DNA of 37,050 nucleotides from Mageeibacillus sp. UBA5770. Lineage in GTDB: Bacteria > Bacillota_A > Clostridia > Saccharofermentanales > Saccharofermentanaceae. The stretch is taken from assembly GCA_002418705.1 (NCBI GenBank), contig DIEQ01000120.1:1-37050 (forward strand), given 5' to 3'. A program made the translations under genes and the position numbers. Below the pieces are notes generated by a model. That model ran no database searches and was not told the DNA's origin. It saw only the letters and a program-made list of their open reading frames with translations. Shown here one piece after another: positions 1-8,574 of this stretch (its first letter is position 1; the number at the start of each line of letters is the position of its first letter).

Positions 1-875
1 ATCTGGCTGCGCAGTCCCAGGCGGTAGAATAATGCCGCGGCAGCTTCCCTGTCCTTTTCCCCGACAGCAAGGTCGTCGAGAGAAAGCGTTACGGGAACTG
101 AACAATTAATTTTGGACAGTTCATAGGAAAGATAGGCCATTTCTTTGCTTTCCGAAAGCTTTTTTTGAACGCCGGGCGAAAGCTCACTGATATGCTCATA
201 AATTGCATCCAATGTCGCATATTTTTTAACCAGATCAATAGCGCCCTTTTCCCCGATGCCTTTAACACCCGGAATATTGTCGCTGGGGTCTCCCATTATG
301 GATTTAAGCGTAATAAATTCTTCGGGGGTAAGTTCATATCTTTCCATCAGTGCGGCAAGGTCATAGACGTCGGTGGACGTTTTTCCGGCCTTGTTTACCG
401 GCATAAGGACAACGGTATTGTTGTCGATCAGCTGGAAATCATCTTTGTCCCCGCTCAAAATAAAAACTGAAAAGCCTGAGGTCTCAGCTTGTCTGGCCAG
501 TGTGCCGATCAAATCGTCAGCTTCAAATCCGGGAAATTCATAGCGGACAAGGTGCAGCGCATCAAGCGCCTCTTTAAGCAGGGGCATCTGAACTGCAAGT
601 TCATCGGGCATGCCTTTTCGCTTTGCCTTATACCCGTCATACATGTCATGGCGAAAAGTCTTTTCGCGCACATCAAAAAGCGTGCACAAATGCGTAGGCT
701 TCACATCATCGATAAACTTACTCATAATATTCAGGTACGTATTCAGGGCGCCCGTCGGGGTGCCGTCGGGTGATGTAAGATTACCCCGCCCGGCAAGTGC
801 AAAGAAAGAACGGTTGATAATACTGTTTCCATCAACAAGGAGCAGTTTCTTTTTACCTTCAGGCAAAATAGACAC
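1..875 (-). CDS. polA: DNA polymerase I, N-terminal 5'-3' exonuclease part (partial, runs off left edge)
   Basis: The first 291 residues of DNA polymerase I, which removes RNA primers and fills gaps in replication and repair. Reading leftwards from 875 the protein begins VSILPEGKKKLLLVDGNS and shows the flap-nuclease signatures: VDGNS near residue 14, LFDV near 65, LSGDKDDFQL near 140 and the helix-hairpin-helix GDPSDNIPGVKGIGEKGA near 195. These hold the metal-binding acidic residues and the DNA-binding loop. The GTG start is chosen because GGAGGT lies 8 bases upstream; an in-frame GTG two codons earlier is too close to that site. The gene is open at base 1, so the polymerase domain is not visible, and a stand-alone 5' nuclease of about 300 residues cannot be fully excluded. 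It follows the activase gene by 75 bases with no clear terminator between, so co-transcription is possible. Confidence 0.9.
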   Translation of the reverse strand, partial: MSILPEGKKKLLLVDGNSIINRSFFALAGRGNLTSPDGTPTGALNTYLNIMSKFIDDVKPTHLCTLFDVREKTFRHDMYDGYKAKRKGMPDELAVQMPLLKEALDALHLVRYEFPGFEADDLIGTLARQAETSGFSVFILSGDKDDFQLIDNNTVVLMPVNKAGKTSTDVYDLAALMERYELTPEEFITLKSIMGDPSDNIPGVKGIGEKGAIDLVKKYATLDAIYEHISELSPGVQKKLSESKEMAYLSYELSKINCSVPVTLSLDDLAVGEKDREAAAALFYRLGLRSQ

Positions 876-950
876 GTTCACGCACCTCCATACTTTAGCG
901 CACTGACTGATATAGAGCTTTCGTCCGGAAAATGTGTACTTATTATTTTG

Positions 951-3900
951 TCACTGGTTTATTTCTTCGCATGATTTGCCAATTACAGCGGATGATTTAC
1001 TGCGTGCAGGAAGATCCCGGTTCTTGGCATCTTCAGCGGCATGATGCTTCTGGACCGTATCGTGCTGGAGATGGGCGGTACTGACCATAAGCTTAATACG
1101 GTTCAGCTGGTTCGCTTCGCTGGCACCCGGGTCATAATCGATCGGCACAATGTTGGAATGCGGGAACTGACGGCGCAATTCTTTAATCATGCCTTTTCCG
1201 GTTACATGGTTTGGAAGGCACGCAAAGGGCTGTGCGCAGATTATATTGGGTACGCCGCTTTCAATCAGTTCCATCATTTCGGCAGTCAGGAACCAGCCTT
1301 CGCCGCAGGAATTCCCGCAGGAAAGAACCGATTCGGCTTTATCTGCCATATGACGGATATGCATGGGCAGCTGGAACTTGCCGGTCAGCTTCATCATCTT
1401 GACGATGTGTCTCCTATATCCTTCCAGAATATCAATGCCGCGGTTTGAAAACCAGGCCGACAGGGCACTGGTGCCTAAGTTTTCATATCTCCAGTTCGGG
1501 TTATAGAAGCAGTACAGGAAAAAGTCCAGAAGACCCGGAACAACAGCTTCGCAGCCTTCCTCTTCAATCACGTCAACGGCATGGTTATTGGCATCCGGCT
1601 GGAATTTGACAAGAATCTCCCCTACAAGTCCGATGCGGGGCTTGCGTTCAATATCCTGTATTGGGAATTTGTCAAAAGACTCAATTGTCTGGTCAACAAG
1701 ATGACGGAAAGAGCGGATAGCCCGGCTGATCTTTGCATCAAGAGGCTGATCCGGCAGGGCATTGCCGACACGACTTGCTTCCTCTTCTTCTTGTGTACGG
1801 ATATTTTTGGAAGCCTTGTCCATATTGTAAGTCGATGACAGGCCTGAAAACTTTGCCGAACGGTTAAAATAAGCGATTCCGCGTGCATTCCAGTACTGAT
1901 ACAGCGCATTGGCGGCTCCGGGCGTCACTTCATAGGGACGGACACGAAGAAGGAGCGTCGAAAGCATATCGCCGTAGCAGATTGCCTGCAGTGCATGGTG
2001 AATCATCGGTATGGTGAAGTTCATACCCGGGTTGCCTTCAAGGCCCTGGACCGAAAGTGCTATGACCGGAACCTGAGGAAATCCCGCTTCCCTTAAGGCT
2101 TTACGCAAAAAGGCTACATAATTTGTTGCACGGCATCCGCCGCCCGTCTGTGTAATCATAACGGATGTATTATCAGGATCGGCACCGCCGGTCAGGAATG
2201 CATTTACCATCTGTCCGATAACGATAATCGTCGGATAGCAGGCGTCATTATTTACAAAACGCAGGCCGCACTCGACGTCCTCGGGGGTTGCTTCCTTGAG
2301 AAGCTTCATCCGGAAATCATAGTTTCTGAAAACAGCCTCGACAAACTCAAACTGGATCGGTGCCATCTGCGGGGCAAGCAGCGTATGCCGTGCCTTATGT
2401 TCCTTTGTAAAAGGAATTCGGGTAATTGTGTAATTATGATGGGTCGGCAGATTAGCCTGCGTTCTTCCTTCACGTTCATCCATGGCAACCTTAAGCGAGC
2501 GGATTCGAATACGGGCTGCACCGAGGTTGCTGACTTCATCAATCTTCAGCAGTGTATATAGCTTGCCTTTTGATTCAAGAATTTCCTGGACCTGATCCGA
2601 TGTGACTGCATCAAGCCCGCAGCCGAACGAAGTGAGCTGAACAAGCTCGAGGTTCTCCTGTCCTGCAACAAAAGCCGCAGCTTCATACAGGCGCGTGTGA
2701 TACATCCACTGGTCAACGACGCGAATAGGGCGCTCAAGGAGTCCGGGAACCGCTACACTGTCTTCTGTCAGCACAGCAAGGCCAAGCCCGTTGATCATCT
2801 CCGGAATTCCGTGATGAATTTCAGGGTCACAGTGGTAAGGCCGTCCTGCAAGGACAACACCCTTCTTCCCTGTCTTCCTGAGCTCCTCCACCACTTCCTG
2901 TCCTTTTTGGCGGATTTCTGCTTTGAAGATATCGTATTCGGCATCACCGGCTGCAATGGCAGCGAGCGCTTCGGCCTTTGTGACCTTTTCTGCTGAAAAG
3001 ACCTCACTTAAGCGTTCAGCCAGCTTCTGGTTATTATCGAGCGGAAGGAATGGATTGAGGAAACGGACATTTTTGGCCGACAGATTCTCAAGATTATTCT
3101 TGATTACTTCCGGATAAGAAGCAACGATCGGGCAGTTAAAGTGGTTGTTTGCAGCAGGGCTTTCGTTGCGCTCATAGGGGATGTCCGGATAAAAAATCAC
3201 AGGAACACCCTTATCAATCAAGTCTTCAATATGACCATGCACAAGCTTGGCAGGATAGCATACACTCTCGGAAGGGATGGAATCCATTCCCTTTTCGAAA
3301 AGCTTATGATCGGACCGTGCGGACAGAACAACCTGGAATCCGAGCTTCGTCAGCACGGTAAACCAGAACGGATAGTTCTCATATTGATTCAGGACACGCG
3401 GAATTCCGATTTTGCCCCTGAATGCTTTATCGGGGGAAAGCGCTTTATAACGGAAAGTCCGGTTGTATTTGTACAGGAAAAGGTTCGGAAGCTCTTCTTT
3501 GTGGGAGATTGTACCCTCGCCTTTTTCGCATCGGTTGCCGGATACAAAACGTCCTCCGTTGGAAAAGGAAGAGATGGTAAGCTTGCAGTGGTTGCCGCAG
3601 TGCGGGCAGGTCGACATTTCTGTGGACATATTAAAAACAGCAAGCTCGTCGGGTCCGAGGATCGACGACAATTTCGAGGTGTCCGGGCAGCGCTTCCTGG
3701 CTATCAGGGCAGCTCCGAAAGCGCCCATAAGTCCTGCGACATTGGGGCGGATAACTTCGCGGCCGGAAACCAGCTCAAAGCAGCGCAGAATGGCATCATT
3801 GAGAAATGTTCCCCCTTGAACGACAATCTTCTCTCCAAGCTGGGATGTATCACGGATCTTGATAACCTTATAAAGGGCATTACGGACGACAGAATACGAA

Positions 3901-5426
3901 AGGCCTGCAGAAATATCTCCGACCGATGCGCCTTCTTTTTGAGCCTGCTTTACCTTCGAGTTCATAAAAACCGTGCAGCGTGTGCCAAGATCGACAGGAT
4001 TTGTCGCTGACAGAGCTTCAACTGAGAAGGAATGGGCATCCATTTTCAGGTTCTCAGCAAAAGTCTGGATAAAGGATCCGCAGCCGGAAGAACAGGCTTC
4101 ATTAAGCATGATTGAATCAATGACGCCGTTTCGGATACGCATACACTTCATATCCTGGCCGCCGATATCGATGATAAAATCGACTTCGGGACAGAAATAT
4201 TTAGCGGACTGGAAGTGCGCCATCGTCTCGATTTCTCCTTCATCAACACGCAGCGCTGCCCGGATAATATTTTCGCCATATCCCGTTACACAGGTCTGGG
4301 CAATATAGGCAGCCGAAGTAAGCTGTTCATAGAGTTCGGTCAGAATTTTAACAGCACTTTTAACAGGGTTGCCCTTGTTGCCGCCGTAATAAGTGTATAT
4401 AAGCTGACCGGATTCATTAATCAGAACAGCTTTTGTTGTCGTGCTTCCCGCATCAATGCCCAGAAAACAAGGACCTTTCTGAATCGAAAGGTCGAATAAT
4501 TCGAGGGTGGCCTTATCATGGCGCCCGTCAAAGGCCTTCTTGTCTTCTTCATCCTTGAATAGAGGCGGAATACGCGTAATATCAGGCGTAAATCCTTTCT
4601 CATCATGAAAAGACACAATAATATCCGAAAGGGCAACCGGTTCTTTCGAGGCGGCGAGTGCGGCACCGATCGCTACATACAGCTGGGCGGTCTCCGGAAG
4701 CCAGAAAGAAGATACCTGATCTTTCAGTGTGCGTTCAAAGGCCTTTCTGAGTTCCGAGTTGAAGAACAGCGGTCCGCCGAGAAATGCAACATGTCCCCGG
4801 ATCGGACGTCCGCACGCCAGACCCGCTATGGTCTGGTTAACCACGGCCTGCAGAATGGATGCAGCAAGATCTGATTTGGCAGCACCCTCATTGATCAGCG
4901 GCTGCAGGTCACTTTTAGCAAAAACCCCGCATCGCGATGCGATGGTATAAAGTGTCTTGTAATCCTTTGCAAGGCTGTTCAGTCCATCGGCATCCGTCTG
5001 GAGCAGTGTTGCCATCTGGTCGATAAAAGCGCCGGTACCGCCTGCACATGTACCGTTCATGCGCTGTTCGGGAACAGGATGAAGATATGTGATCTTGGCA
5101 TCCTCACCGCCGAGCTCAATGATGATATCCGTTTGCGGGTTATATCTGGAAATCGCGACCGTTTCAGCGATTACTTCCTGAACAAACTCAAGCCCAAGCC
5201 AGTTTGCGACAGAAAGGCCGCCGGAACCGGTTATAGCCAGCTGAACGCGAAGCGCGGGAAACTCAGCCTGCAAGTCTTCAAATGCCTTGATAAGCTCTCC
5301 GCGGATATCTGAATGGTGCCGTCTGTACTGCTGATAAATTATTTTGTCGCCATCCAAAAGGACAATTTTAACAGTTGTGGAGCCAATATCCAGGCCCATT
5401 TTTAAGAGAGTAGGAGGATTAAGCAT
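951..5426 (-). CDS. Large two-domain acyl-CoA dehydratase activase-related protein (HgdC/BadF ATPase plus DUF2229 and HgdB-like regions)
   Basis: A 1491-residue protein of the family annotated as 2-hydroxyacyl-CoA dehydratase activase or BadF/BadG/BcrA/BcrD ATPase. It has two ASKHA ATPase domains in tandem: the first with GLDIGSTTVK near residue 11 and NGTCAGGTG near 128, the second with GIDAGSTTTK near 325 and NEACSSGCGS near 440. Each domain also has a second cysteine (SRCGVFAKSD; GTRCTVF), the pair that in HgdC holds a [4Fe-4S] cluster between two subunits. After these come a CPHCGNHC segment near 615, a DUF2229-like region from about 680, and C-terminal cysteine-rich regions (TQTGGGCRATNY, CGNSCGEGW). 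The family is common in Clostridia but its substrate is not established. ATG at 5426 is preferred over GTG at 5435 because AAAGG sits 8 bases before it. It begins 5 bases after the preceding gene stops, so they form an operon. Confidence 0.88.
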   Translation of the reverse strand: MLNPPTLLKMGLDIGSTTVKIVLLDGDKIIYQQYRRHHSDIRGELIKAFEDLQAEFPALRVQLAITGSGGLSVANWLGLEFVQEVIAETVAISRYNPQTDIIIELGGEDAKITYLHPVPEQRMNGTCAGGTGAFIDQMATLLQTDADGLNSLAKDYKTLYTIASRCGVFAKSDLQPLINEGAAKSDLAASILQAVVNQTIAGLACGRPIRGHVAFLGGPLFFNSELRKAFERTLKDQVSSFWLPETAQLYVAIGAALAASKEPVALSDIIVSFHDEKGFTPDITRIPPLFKDEEDKKAFDGRHDKATLELFDLSIQKGPCFLGIDAGSTTTKAVLINESGQLIYTYYGGNKGNPVKSAVKILTELYEQLTSAAYIAQTCVTGYGENIIRAALRVDEGEIETMAHFQSAKYFCPEVDFIIDIGGQDMKCMRIRNGVIDSIMLNEACSSGCGSFIQTFAENLKMDAHSFSVEALSATNPVDLGTRCTVFMNSKVKQAQKEGASVGDISAGLSYSVVRNALYKVIKIRDTSQLGEKIVVQGGTFLNDAILRCFELVSGREVIRPNVAGLMGAFGAALIARKRCPDTSKLSSILGPDELAVFNMSTEMSTCPHCGNHCKLTISSFSNGGRFVSGNRCEKGEGTISHKEELPNLFLYKYNRTFRYKALSPDKAFRGKIGIPRVLNQYENYPFWFTVLTKLGFQVVLSARSDHKLFEKGMDSIPSESVCYPAKLVHGHIEDLIDKGVPVIFYPDIPYERNESPAANNHFNCPIVASYPEVIKNNLENLSAKNVRFLNPFLPLDNNQKLAERLSEVFSAEKVTKAEALAAIAAGDAEYDIFKAEIRQKGQEVVEELRKTGKKGVVLAGRPYHCDPEIHHGIPEMINGLGLAVLTEDSVAVPGLLERPIRVVDQWMYHTRLYEAAAFVAGQENLELVQLTSFGCGLDAVTSDQVQEILESKGKLYTLLKIDEVSNLGAARIRIRSLKVAMDEREGRTQANLPTHHNYTITRIPFTKEHKARHTLLAPQMAPIQFEFVEAVFRNYDFRMKLLKEATPEDVECGLRFVNNDACYPTIIVIGQMVNAFLTGGADPDNTSVMITQTGGGCRATNYVAFLRKALREAGFPQVPVIALSVQGLEGNPGMNFTIPMIHHALQAICYGDMLSTLLLRVRPYEVTPGAANALYQYWNARGIAYFNRSAKFSGLSSTYNMDKASKNIRTQEEEEASRVGNALPDQPLDAKISRAIRSFRHLVDQTIESFDKFPIQDIERKPRIGLVGEILVKFQPDANNHAVDVIEEEGCEAVVPGLLDFFLYCFYNPNWRYENLGTSALSAWFSNRGIDILEGYRRHIVKMMKLTGKFQLPMHIRHMADKAESVLSCGNSCGEGWFLTAEMMELIESGVPNIICAQPFACLPNHVTGKGMIKELRRQFPHSNIVPIDYDPGASEANQLNRIKLMVSTAHLQHDTVQKHHAAEDAKNRDLPARSKSSAVIGKSCEEINQ

Positions 5427-5431
5427 TGATT

Positions 5432-6466
5432 TCACCTTTTCTTTTTCGTTTTAGTATTCAATTTGGAAGGCACTGCGCCATCTCCGGAAGCGGCTGGCTC
5501 CTTCGGTGAAGCTGCGGCATCTTCGCTGCTATGTAAAGGCACTTCCGGAACTTCCGGATTGCCTGCTGGTATTGCTATTGGTTCACTTACCGGGTCAGGT
5601 ATAACTATTGGTTCACTTACAGGGTCAGGCATAGCTGCAGGTTCACTTACCGGAACCTGCAGCGGGGCAGGCTCGACGGCTTCAATGGCTTCCACGGGTT
5701 CGCTTTGATCAGCGGGAGCACCTGTTGCCGTAATGGCGCCTGTTGGTGCAGAACCCGTAAAGTATATGGGAATTCCGGGCAAAAATCCTTTGTGATCTCT
5801 TCTGCTGTCCGTACCGGATCTGAGAATCTCGCGTACTTCCTGCTCACGCCTGGATTTTTCGCGAAGGAGACGCATCTTTTCCTGATAATCATTGCTGCGT
5901 CTGATCCGGTATCCGCCGCTCCCAAAAAGCGCCTTCCGGAACTCGCTTTGGAGTCCGAGGCATATTGGCTCGCTTGGGATCCCGTGTACGAGATTAATGT
6001 TATTTCCCCTGTCATCTGTGGTAACAAGCCGCAGCATTTCAGCAGCGACCCCAAGATTTTTCTCGAACTCGCTGAACTCTCCTTCAATACCGATAAGCAG
6101 GGGCAGACCTACAAAATTAATCCTGACATACGGCAGGTTCTCAGTAAGAATTAAATGAAGTGACAGAAGCTTCATATATGATTCAAGCGCAAGGAATTCC
6201 TGATCGCAGAACAATGCCGCACTACCTTCAGGCGCTATTAAGTTAACGTCGGAGAACTCATTCTCAAAGCCCCTGGCCCATACGTGATACATCTCACGGA
6301 AAACAGCCTGGGTAAATGATTCAAAATCTTTTGCAAGGGGACGCGCAAGAATCTGCTCGCGCATCTGAAACAGAAGGTCCAAATACATTCGCTCAGTGTC
6401 GGCAGGGATGCCGGTCCACTTGATGTATGCAGCAATATCCAGTGCATTGTAACGGTAATATGTCAT
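5432..6466 (-). CDS. Unrecognised protein with proline-rich repeat tail, upstream of the activase
   Basis: A 344-residue protein I do not recognise. The N-terminal part, about residues 1-190, looks globular, with alternating helical stretches and no signal peptide or membrane segment (MTYYRYNALDIAAYIKW at the start). Residues around 190-220 are rich in Arg, Glu and Lys and may form a charged helix. The tail from about 245 is low-complexity Pro/Glu/Val/Ala, with PDPVSEPI repeated, and ends in a basic KTKKKR. ATG 6466 is chosen because GGAAAGGGTG lies just upstream; the longer reading from 6505 would start inside the promoter region. It is the first gene of the operon with the giant activase, which begins 5 bases later, so a role as a partner or regulator of that protein is an inference only. 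Confidence 0.7.
   Translation of the reverse strand: MTYYRYNALDIAAYIKWTGIPADTERMYLDLLFQMREQILARPLAKDFESFTQAVFREMYHVWARGFENEFSDVNLIAPEGSAALFCDQEFLALESYMKLLSLHLILTENLPYVRINFVGLPLLIGIEGEFSEFEKNLGVAAEMLRLVTTDDRGNNINLVHGIPSEPICLGLQSEFRKALFGSGGYRIRRSNDYQEKMRLLREKSRREQEVREILRSGTDSRRDHKGFLPGIPIYFTGSAPTGAITATGAPADQSEPVEAIEAVEPAPLQVPVSEPAAMPDPVSEPIVIPDPVSEPIAIPAGNPEVPEVPLHSSEDAAASPKEPAASGDGAVPSKLNTKTKKKR
5580..5653 (-). repeat. 30-bp tandem repeat inside the proline-rich tail
   Basis: Two near-identical 30-bp units (5580-5609 and 5610-5639) followed by 14 bases of a third; the copies differ at only a few positions. In the protein they encode PDPVSEPI-type decapeptide repeats. The whole-codon period keeps the reading frame, so copy number could vary between strains without breaking the gene. 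Confidence 0.8.
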
Positions 6467-6504
6467 GAGGCACCCTTTCCATAGGCATAAATTTACAGAA
6501 TTCA

Positions 6505-6533
6505 ATTATATCATATCCAGGCTTCCATATTAA
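6505..6533 (-). promoter_or_regulatory. Predicted sigma-A promoter for the hypothetical/activase operon
   Basis: On the minus strand, TTAATA (6533-6528), a 17-base spacer and a perfect TATAAT (6510-6505) with TG one base before it (extended -10). Transcription would begin about 30 bases before the chosen ATG at 6466. Confidence 0.65.
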
Positions 6534-6565
6534 AATAAATCAAAAACCTTACTAAATTATTACAC

Positions 6566-6605
6566 AAAAAAAATCCGCCTCAGATGTTAACTCTGAAACG
6601 GATTT
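6566..6605 (-). terminator. Rho-independent terminator of the small 87-residue gene
   Basis: Read on the minus strand, AAATCCG pairs with CGGATTT and the inner TCAGA with TCTGA around a short loop, followed by a run of eight T. It lies about 30 bases after the stop codon at 6637. Confidence 0.85.
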
Positions 6606-6636
6606 GCAAACTGATTGAACTGAAAACAACAGAGAA

Positions 6637-6900
6637 TTAAATCTCTGTTGTTTCAGTTGCTGCACCGAAAAGATTGAGTCTGAACAGCATGGATTCATCT
6701 TCGGTATTTGAGCAGTAAATTCTGGCATTAACCAGCTTGCCGCCCTCGATCAGATTTACAAGTCCTGCAATCTGACTAAGCTTGCTCTTGAGATTGAAGC
6801 GGTCATCCTCATCAGTAATGAGCATAACATCCCCCTTACAAGAGTCCAATGCCTTCATAAAGGCCGATACATCAACGTTGTTTAAATTAAAAGCTTTCAT
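6637..6900 (-). CDS. Small conserved-looking protein of unknown function (87 aa)
   Basis: An 87-residue soluble protein that I cannot assign. It starts MKAFNLNNVDVSAFMKALD, then has CKGDVMLITDEDDRFNLKS, a helical KLSQIAGLVNLIEGG and a beta-rich end, LVNARIYCSNTEDESMLFRL. The alternating helix and strand pattern suggests a compact alpha/beta fold. It is certainly a gene: a perfect AAGGAGGT lies 7 bases before the ATG, with a strong promoter at 7012-7040 and a terminator at 6566-6605. It therefore forms a single-gene unit between the dfrA and activase operons. The strong promoter and ribosome site suggest high expression. Confidence 0.8.
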   Translation of the reverse strand: MKAFNLNNVDVSAFMKALDSCKGDVMLITDEDDRFNLKSKLSQIAGLVNLIEGGKLVNARIYCSNTEDESMLFRLNLFGAATETTEI

Positions 6901-7011
6901 GAGTCATACCTCCTTAGGGAATTTGTCTGTATCACCCTGTGATCAGACAATCTGCAATGAGCTGTCGAAGCTCTTTGTTTGTGACAGTTGCTGTTCTCTT
7001 CTGTCATAATG

Positions 7012-7040
7012 ATTATAGCATACGACATGCTGCCATGCAA
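7012..7040 (-). promoter_or_regulatory. Predicted strong promoter of the 87-residue gene
   Basis: On the minus strand, TTGCAT (7040-7035), a 17-base spacer and TATAAT (7017-7012) preceded by TGC (extended -10). The leader to the ATG at 6900 is about 105 bases and contains no riboswitch I recognise. Confidence 0.75.
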
Positions 7041-7080
7041 GAATTCTTTTAGACACTATATACATACAAAATGGTGATTA

Positions 7081-7099
7081 ATTGTGCATCATGCACAAT
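7081..7099 (-). terminator. Hairpin after dfrA, possible weak terminator
   Basis: ATTGTGCA and TGCACAAT form a perfect 8-bp stem with a 3-base loop, 17 bases past the dfrA stop. On the minus strand it is followed by TAATCACCATTTTG, a poor T-run, so termination would be weak. On the plus strand TTTTTT begins 8 bases after the stem. Confidence 0.4.
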
Positions 7100-7115
7100 A
7101 TATGGGCTTTTTTAT

Positions 7116-7622
7116 TTAATGGGCAATGTTGTCATTGTGATAAATCAAAACTTCGAAATCATATCCTCTGACCGAATGTATAACTTCGGACCGGCTCACC
7201 TCCTTCCAGCCGGGTTTCGTATCCAAATCCGGGAAAAATGCGTCGGCCGGAAATGAATGCGCAATACGTGACACAATTGCATCGGAACAATAGGGAAGCA
7301 AACTGTTATATACCTGTTCCCCTCCGATCAGAAATATCTCATCACCTTCATGAGTACGGCAATATGCCAGGACCTCTTCATTTGAATGAAGAATAACCGC
7401 ACCCTCTTTTTCGAATGCAGGATTTCTGCTTAAGATAATATTCGTGCGCCCCGGCAGAAGCTTCTCACCGGGAAACGTACAAAGTGTCTTTCTGCCGTAT
7501 ATGATGGTATTCCCCAGAGTAAGTCTTCTGAATGTATCTTTCTGATCTTCAGGAAGACTGACCAGCAGTTCGCCATGACAGCCGATAGCCCAGTTTGAAT
7601 CAACCGCAACAATTGCCTTCAT
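7116..7622 (-). CDS. dfrA: Dihydrofolate reductase
   Basis: Reduces dihydrofolate to tetrahydrofolate with NADPH, regenerating the cofactor that ThyA oxidises. The 168-residue length is normal. Family motifs are clear: MKAIVAVDSNWAIG at the start (nicotinamide loop), LPEDQK near 24 with the conserved acidic active-site residue, YGRKTL near 43, the NADPH-site IILSRNPAF near 62 and IGGEQVYNSLLP near 98. The usual Trp of the LPW motif is replaced (LLVSLPED), and the methionine before GRKT is Tyr; both are unusual but compatible with the fold. AAAGGCGG lies upstream of the ATG. It begins 27 bases after thyA ends, and the two are almost certainly co-transcribed. Confidence 0.93.
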   Translation of the reverse strand: MKAIVAVDSNWAIGCHGELLVSLPEDQKDTFRRLTLGNTIIYGRKTLCTFPGEKLLPGRTNIILSRNPAFEKEGAVILHSNEEVLAYCRTHEGDEIFLIGGEQVYNSLLPYCSDAIVSRIAHSFPADAFFPDLDTKPGWKEVSRSEVIHSVRGYDFEVLIYHNDNIAH

Positions 7623-7649
7623 ATTTGACCGCCTTTTCCGCTTATCCTT

Positions 7650-8480
7650 TTATATCGCAACCGGTATTGATGTTATCTTAGGTCCGTGCTGATAATCTTC
7701 AAGTCGAATCTGTTCTGATGTTAAGGCATAGAAATCCGTATTGTCAGAATCGATAACAAGCTTTGGCGCGGGAAATACCGGCCGCGCAATCAGTTCCCTG
7801 ACAATTGGCACATGCCTGTCGTATATATGGGCGTCTGCAATCACATGAACGAGTTCGCCGACTTCCAGACAAGCTGCTTTTGCAAATAAATGTACCAGAA
7901 CGGCATACTGGCAGACGTTCCATCCATTGGCTACAAGCATGTCCTGGGATCGCTGGTTCAAAATGGCATTAAGTGAATTTCCTGTAACATTAAAGGTCAT
8001 AGAATAAGCACAGGGATACAGATTCATTTCTGATAAATCCCCGTGAACATAAATGTTGGTGAGTATACGCCTGCTGTAGGGATTGTTTTTCAGGTCAAAA
8101 AGTACACGGTCAACCTGATCGAATTCGCCTTCCCTGTACTTGTGCTTCACCTTTAGCTGATATCCGTAAGCTTTTCCGATTGAGCCTGTCTCATCGGCCC
8201 ATTCATCCCAGATATGACTCTTCAAGTCGTTAACATTGTTGGACTTCTTCTGCCAGATCCACAAGAGCTCGTCGACCGCTGCAGAGAAATTAATATAACG
8301 CTGTGTGAGCATCGGAAACTCTTCGTTCAGGTTATAACGGTTAACAATGCAAAAACTCTTATATGTATATGCATATGTCCCGTCCGGCCATTTCGGGCGG
8401 ACTTTCTCATTCTCTGTGGAATAACCTTTTTCCAGAATCTGCCTGCAATTGGCAATAAATAATTCATCTGCTTTACTCAC
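7650..8480 (-). CDS. thyA: Thymidylate synthase (ThyA, B. subtilis/phi3T-like type)
   Basis: Methylates dUMP to dTMP using methylene-tetrahydrofolate. Family landmarks in order: ELLWIWQKKSNNVNDL, HIWDEWADE, GSIGKAYGYQ, NNPYSRRI with the phosphate-binding Arg, the catalytic cysteine in LYPCAYSM, then QRSQDM, and DAHIYDRHV near the end. The residue after the catalytic Cys is Ala rather than the His of E. coli ThyA. As I recall them, the B. subtilis ThyA and phage phi3T enzymes also lack that His and share the WIWQxKSNxVNDL style, so this is a known branch. The GTG at 8480 has GGGAG 7 bases upstream and gives 276 residues; an ATG at 8501 adds seven residues but lacks a ribosome site. It lies 94 bases after the YwaF-like gene and 27 before dfrA. 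Confidence 0.92.
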   Translation of the reverse strand: MSKADELFIANCRQILEKGYSTENEKVRPKWPDGTYAYTYKSFCIVNRYNLNEEFPMLTQRYINFSAAVDELLWIWQKKSNNVNDLKSHIWDEWADETGSIGKAYGYQLKVKHKYREGEFDQVDRVLFDLKNNPYSRRILTNIYVHGDLSEMNLYPCAYSMTFNVTGNSLNAILNQRSQDMLVANGWNVCQYAVLVHLFAKAACLEVGELVHVIADAHIYDRHVPIVRELIARPVFPAPKLVIDSDNTDFYALTSEQIRLEDYQHGPKITSIPVAI

Positions 8481-8574
8481 ATGCATGCTCCCATCTGACA
8501 TTATTTGCTTTTATTGCATTAATACTAACATAGGCAACTTGTTATTAAAATACTTTGATTGTCAGCCTTGGATT

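Noticed and set aside
3141..4010. A 289-codon open frame on the plus strand
   Set aside because: It lies entirely opposite the activase gene, whose motifs are unambiguous; no ribosome site and no family motifs.
5580..5653. The 30-bp tandem repeat as a CRISPR array
   Set aside because: Repeats are adjacent without unique spacers and encode in-frame protein repeats.
5705..6154. A 149-codon plus-strand frame
   Set aside because: Antisense to the 344-residue gene, which has a promoter, ribosome site and operon context.
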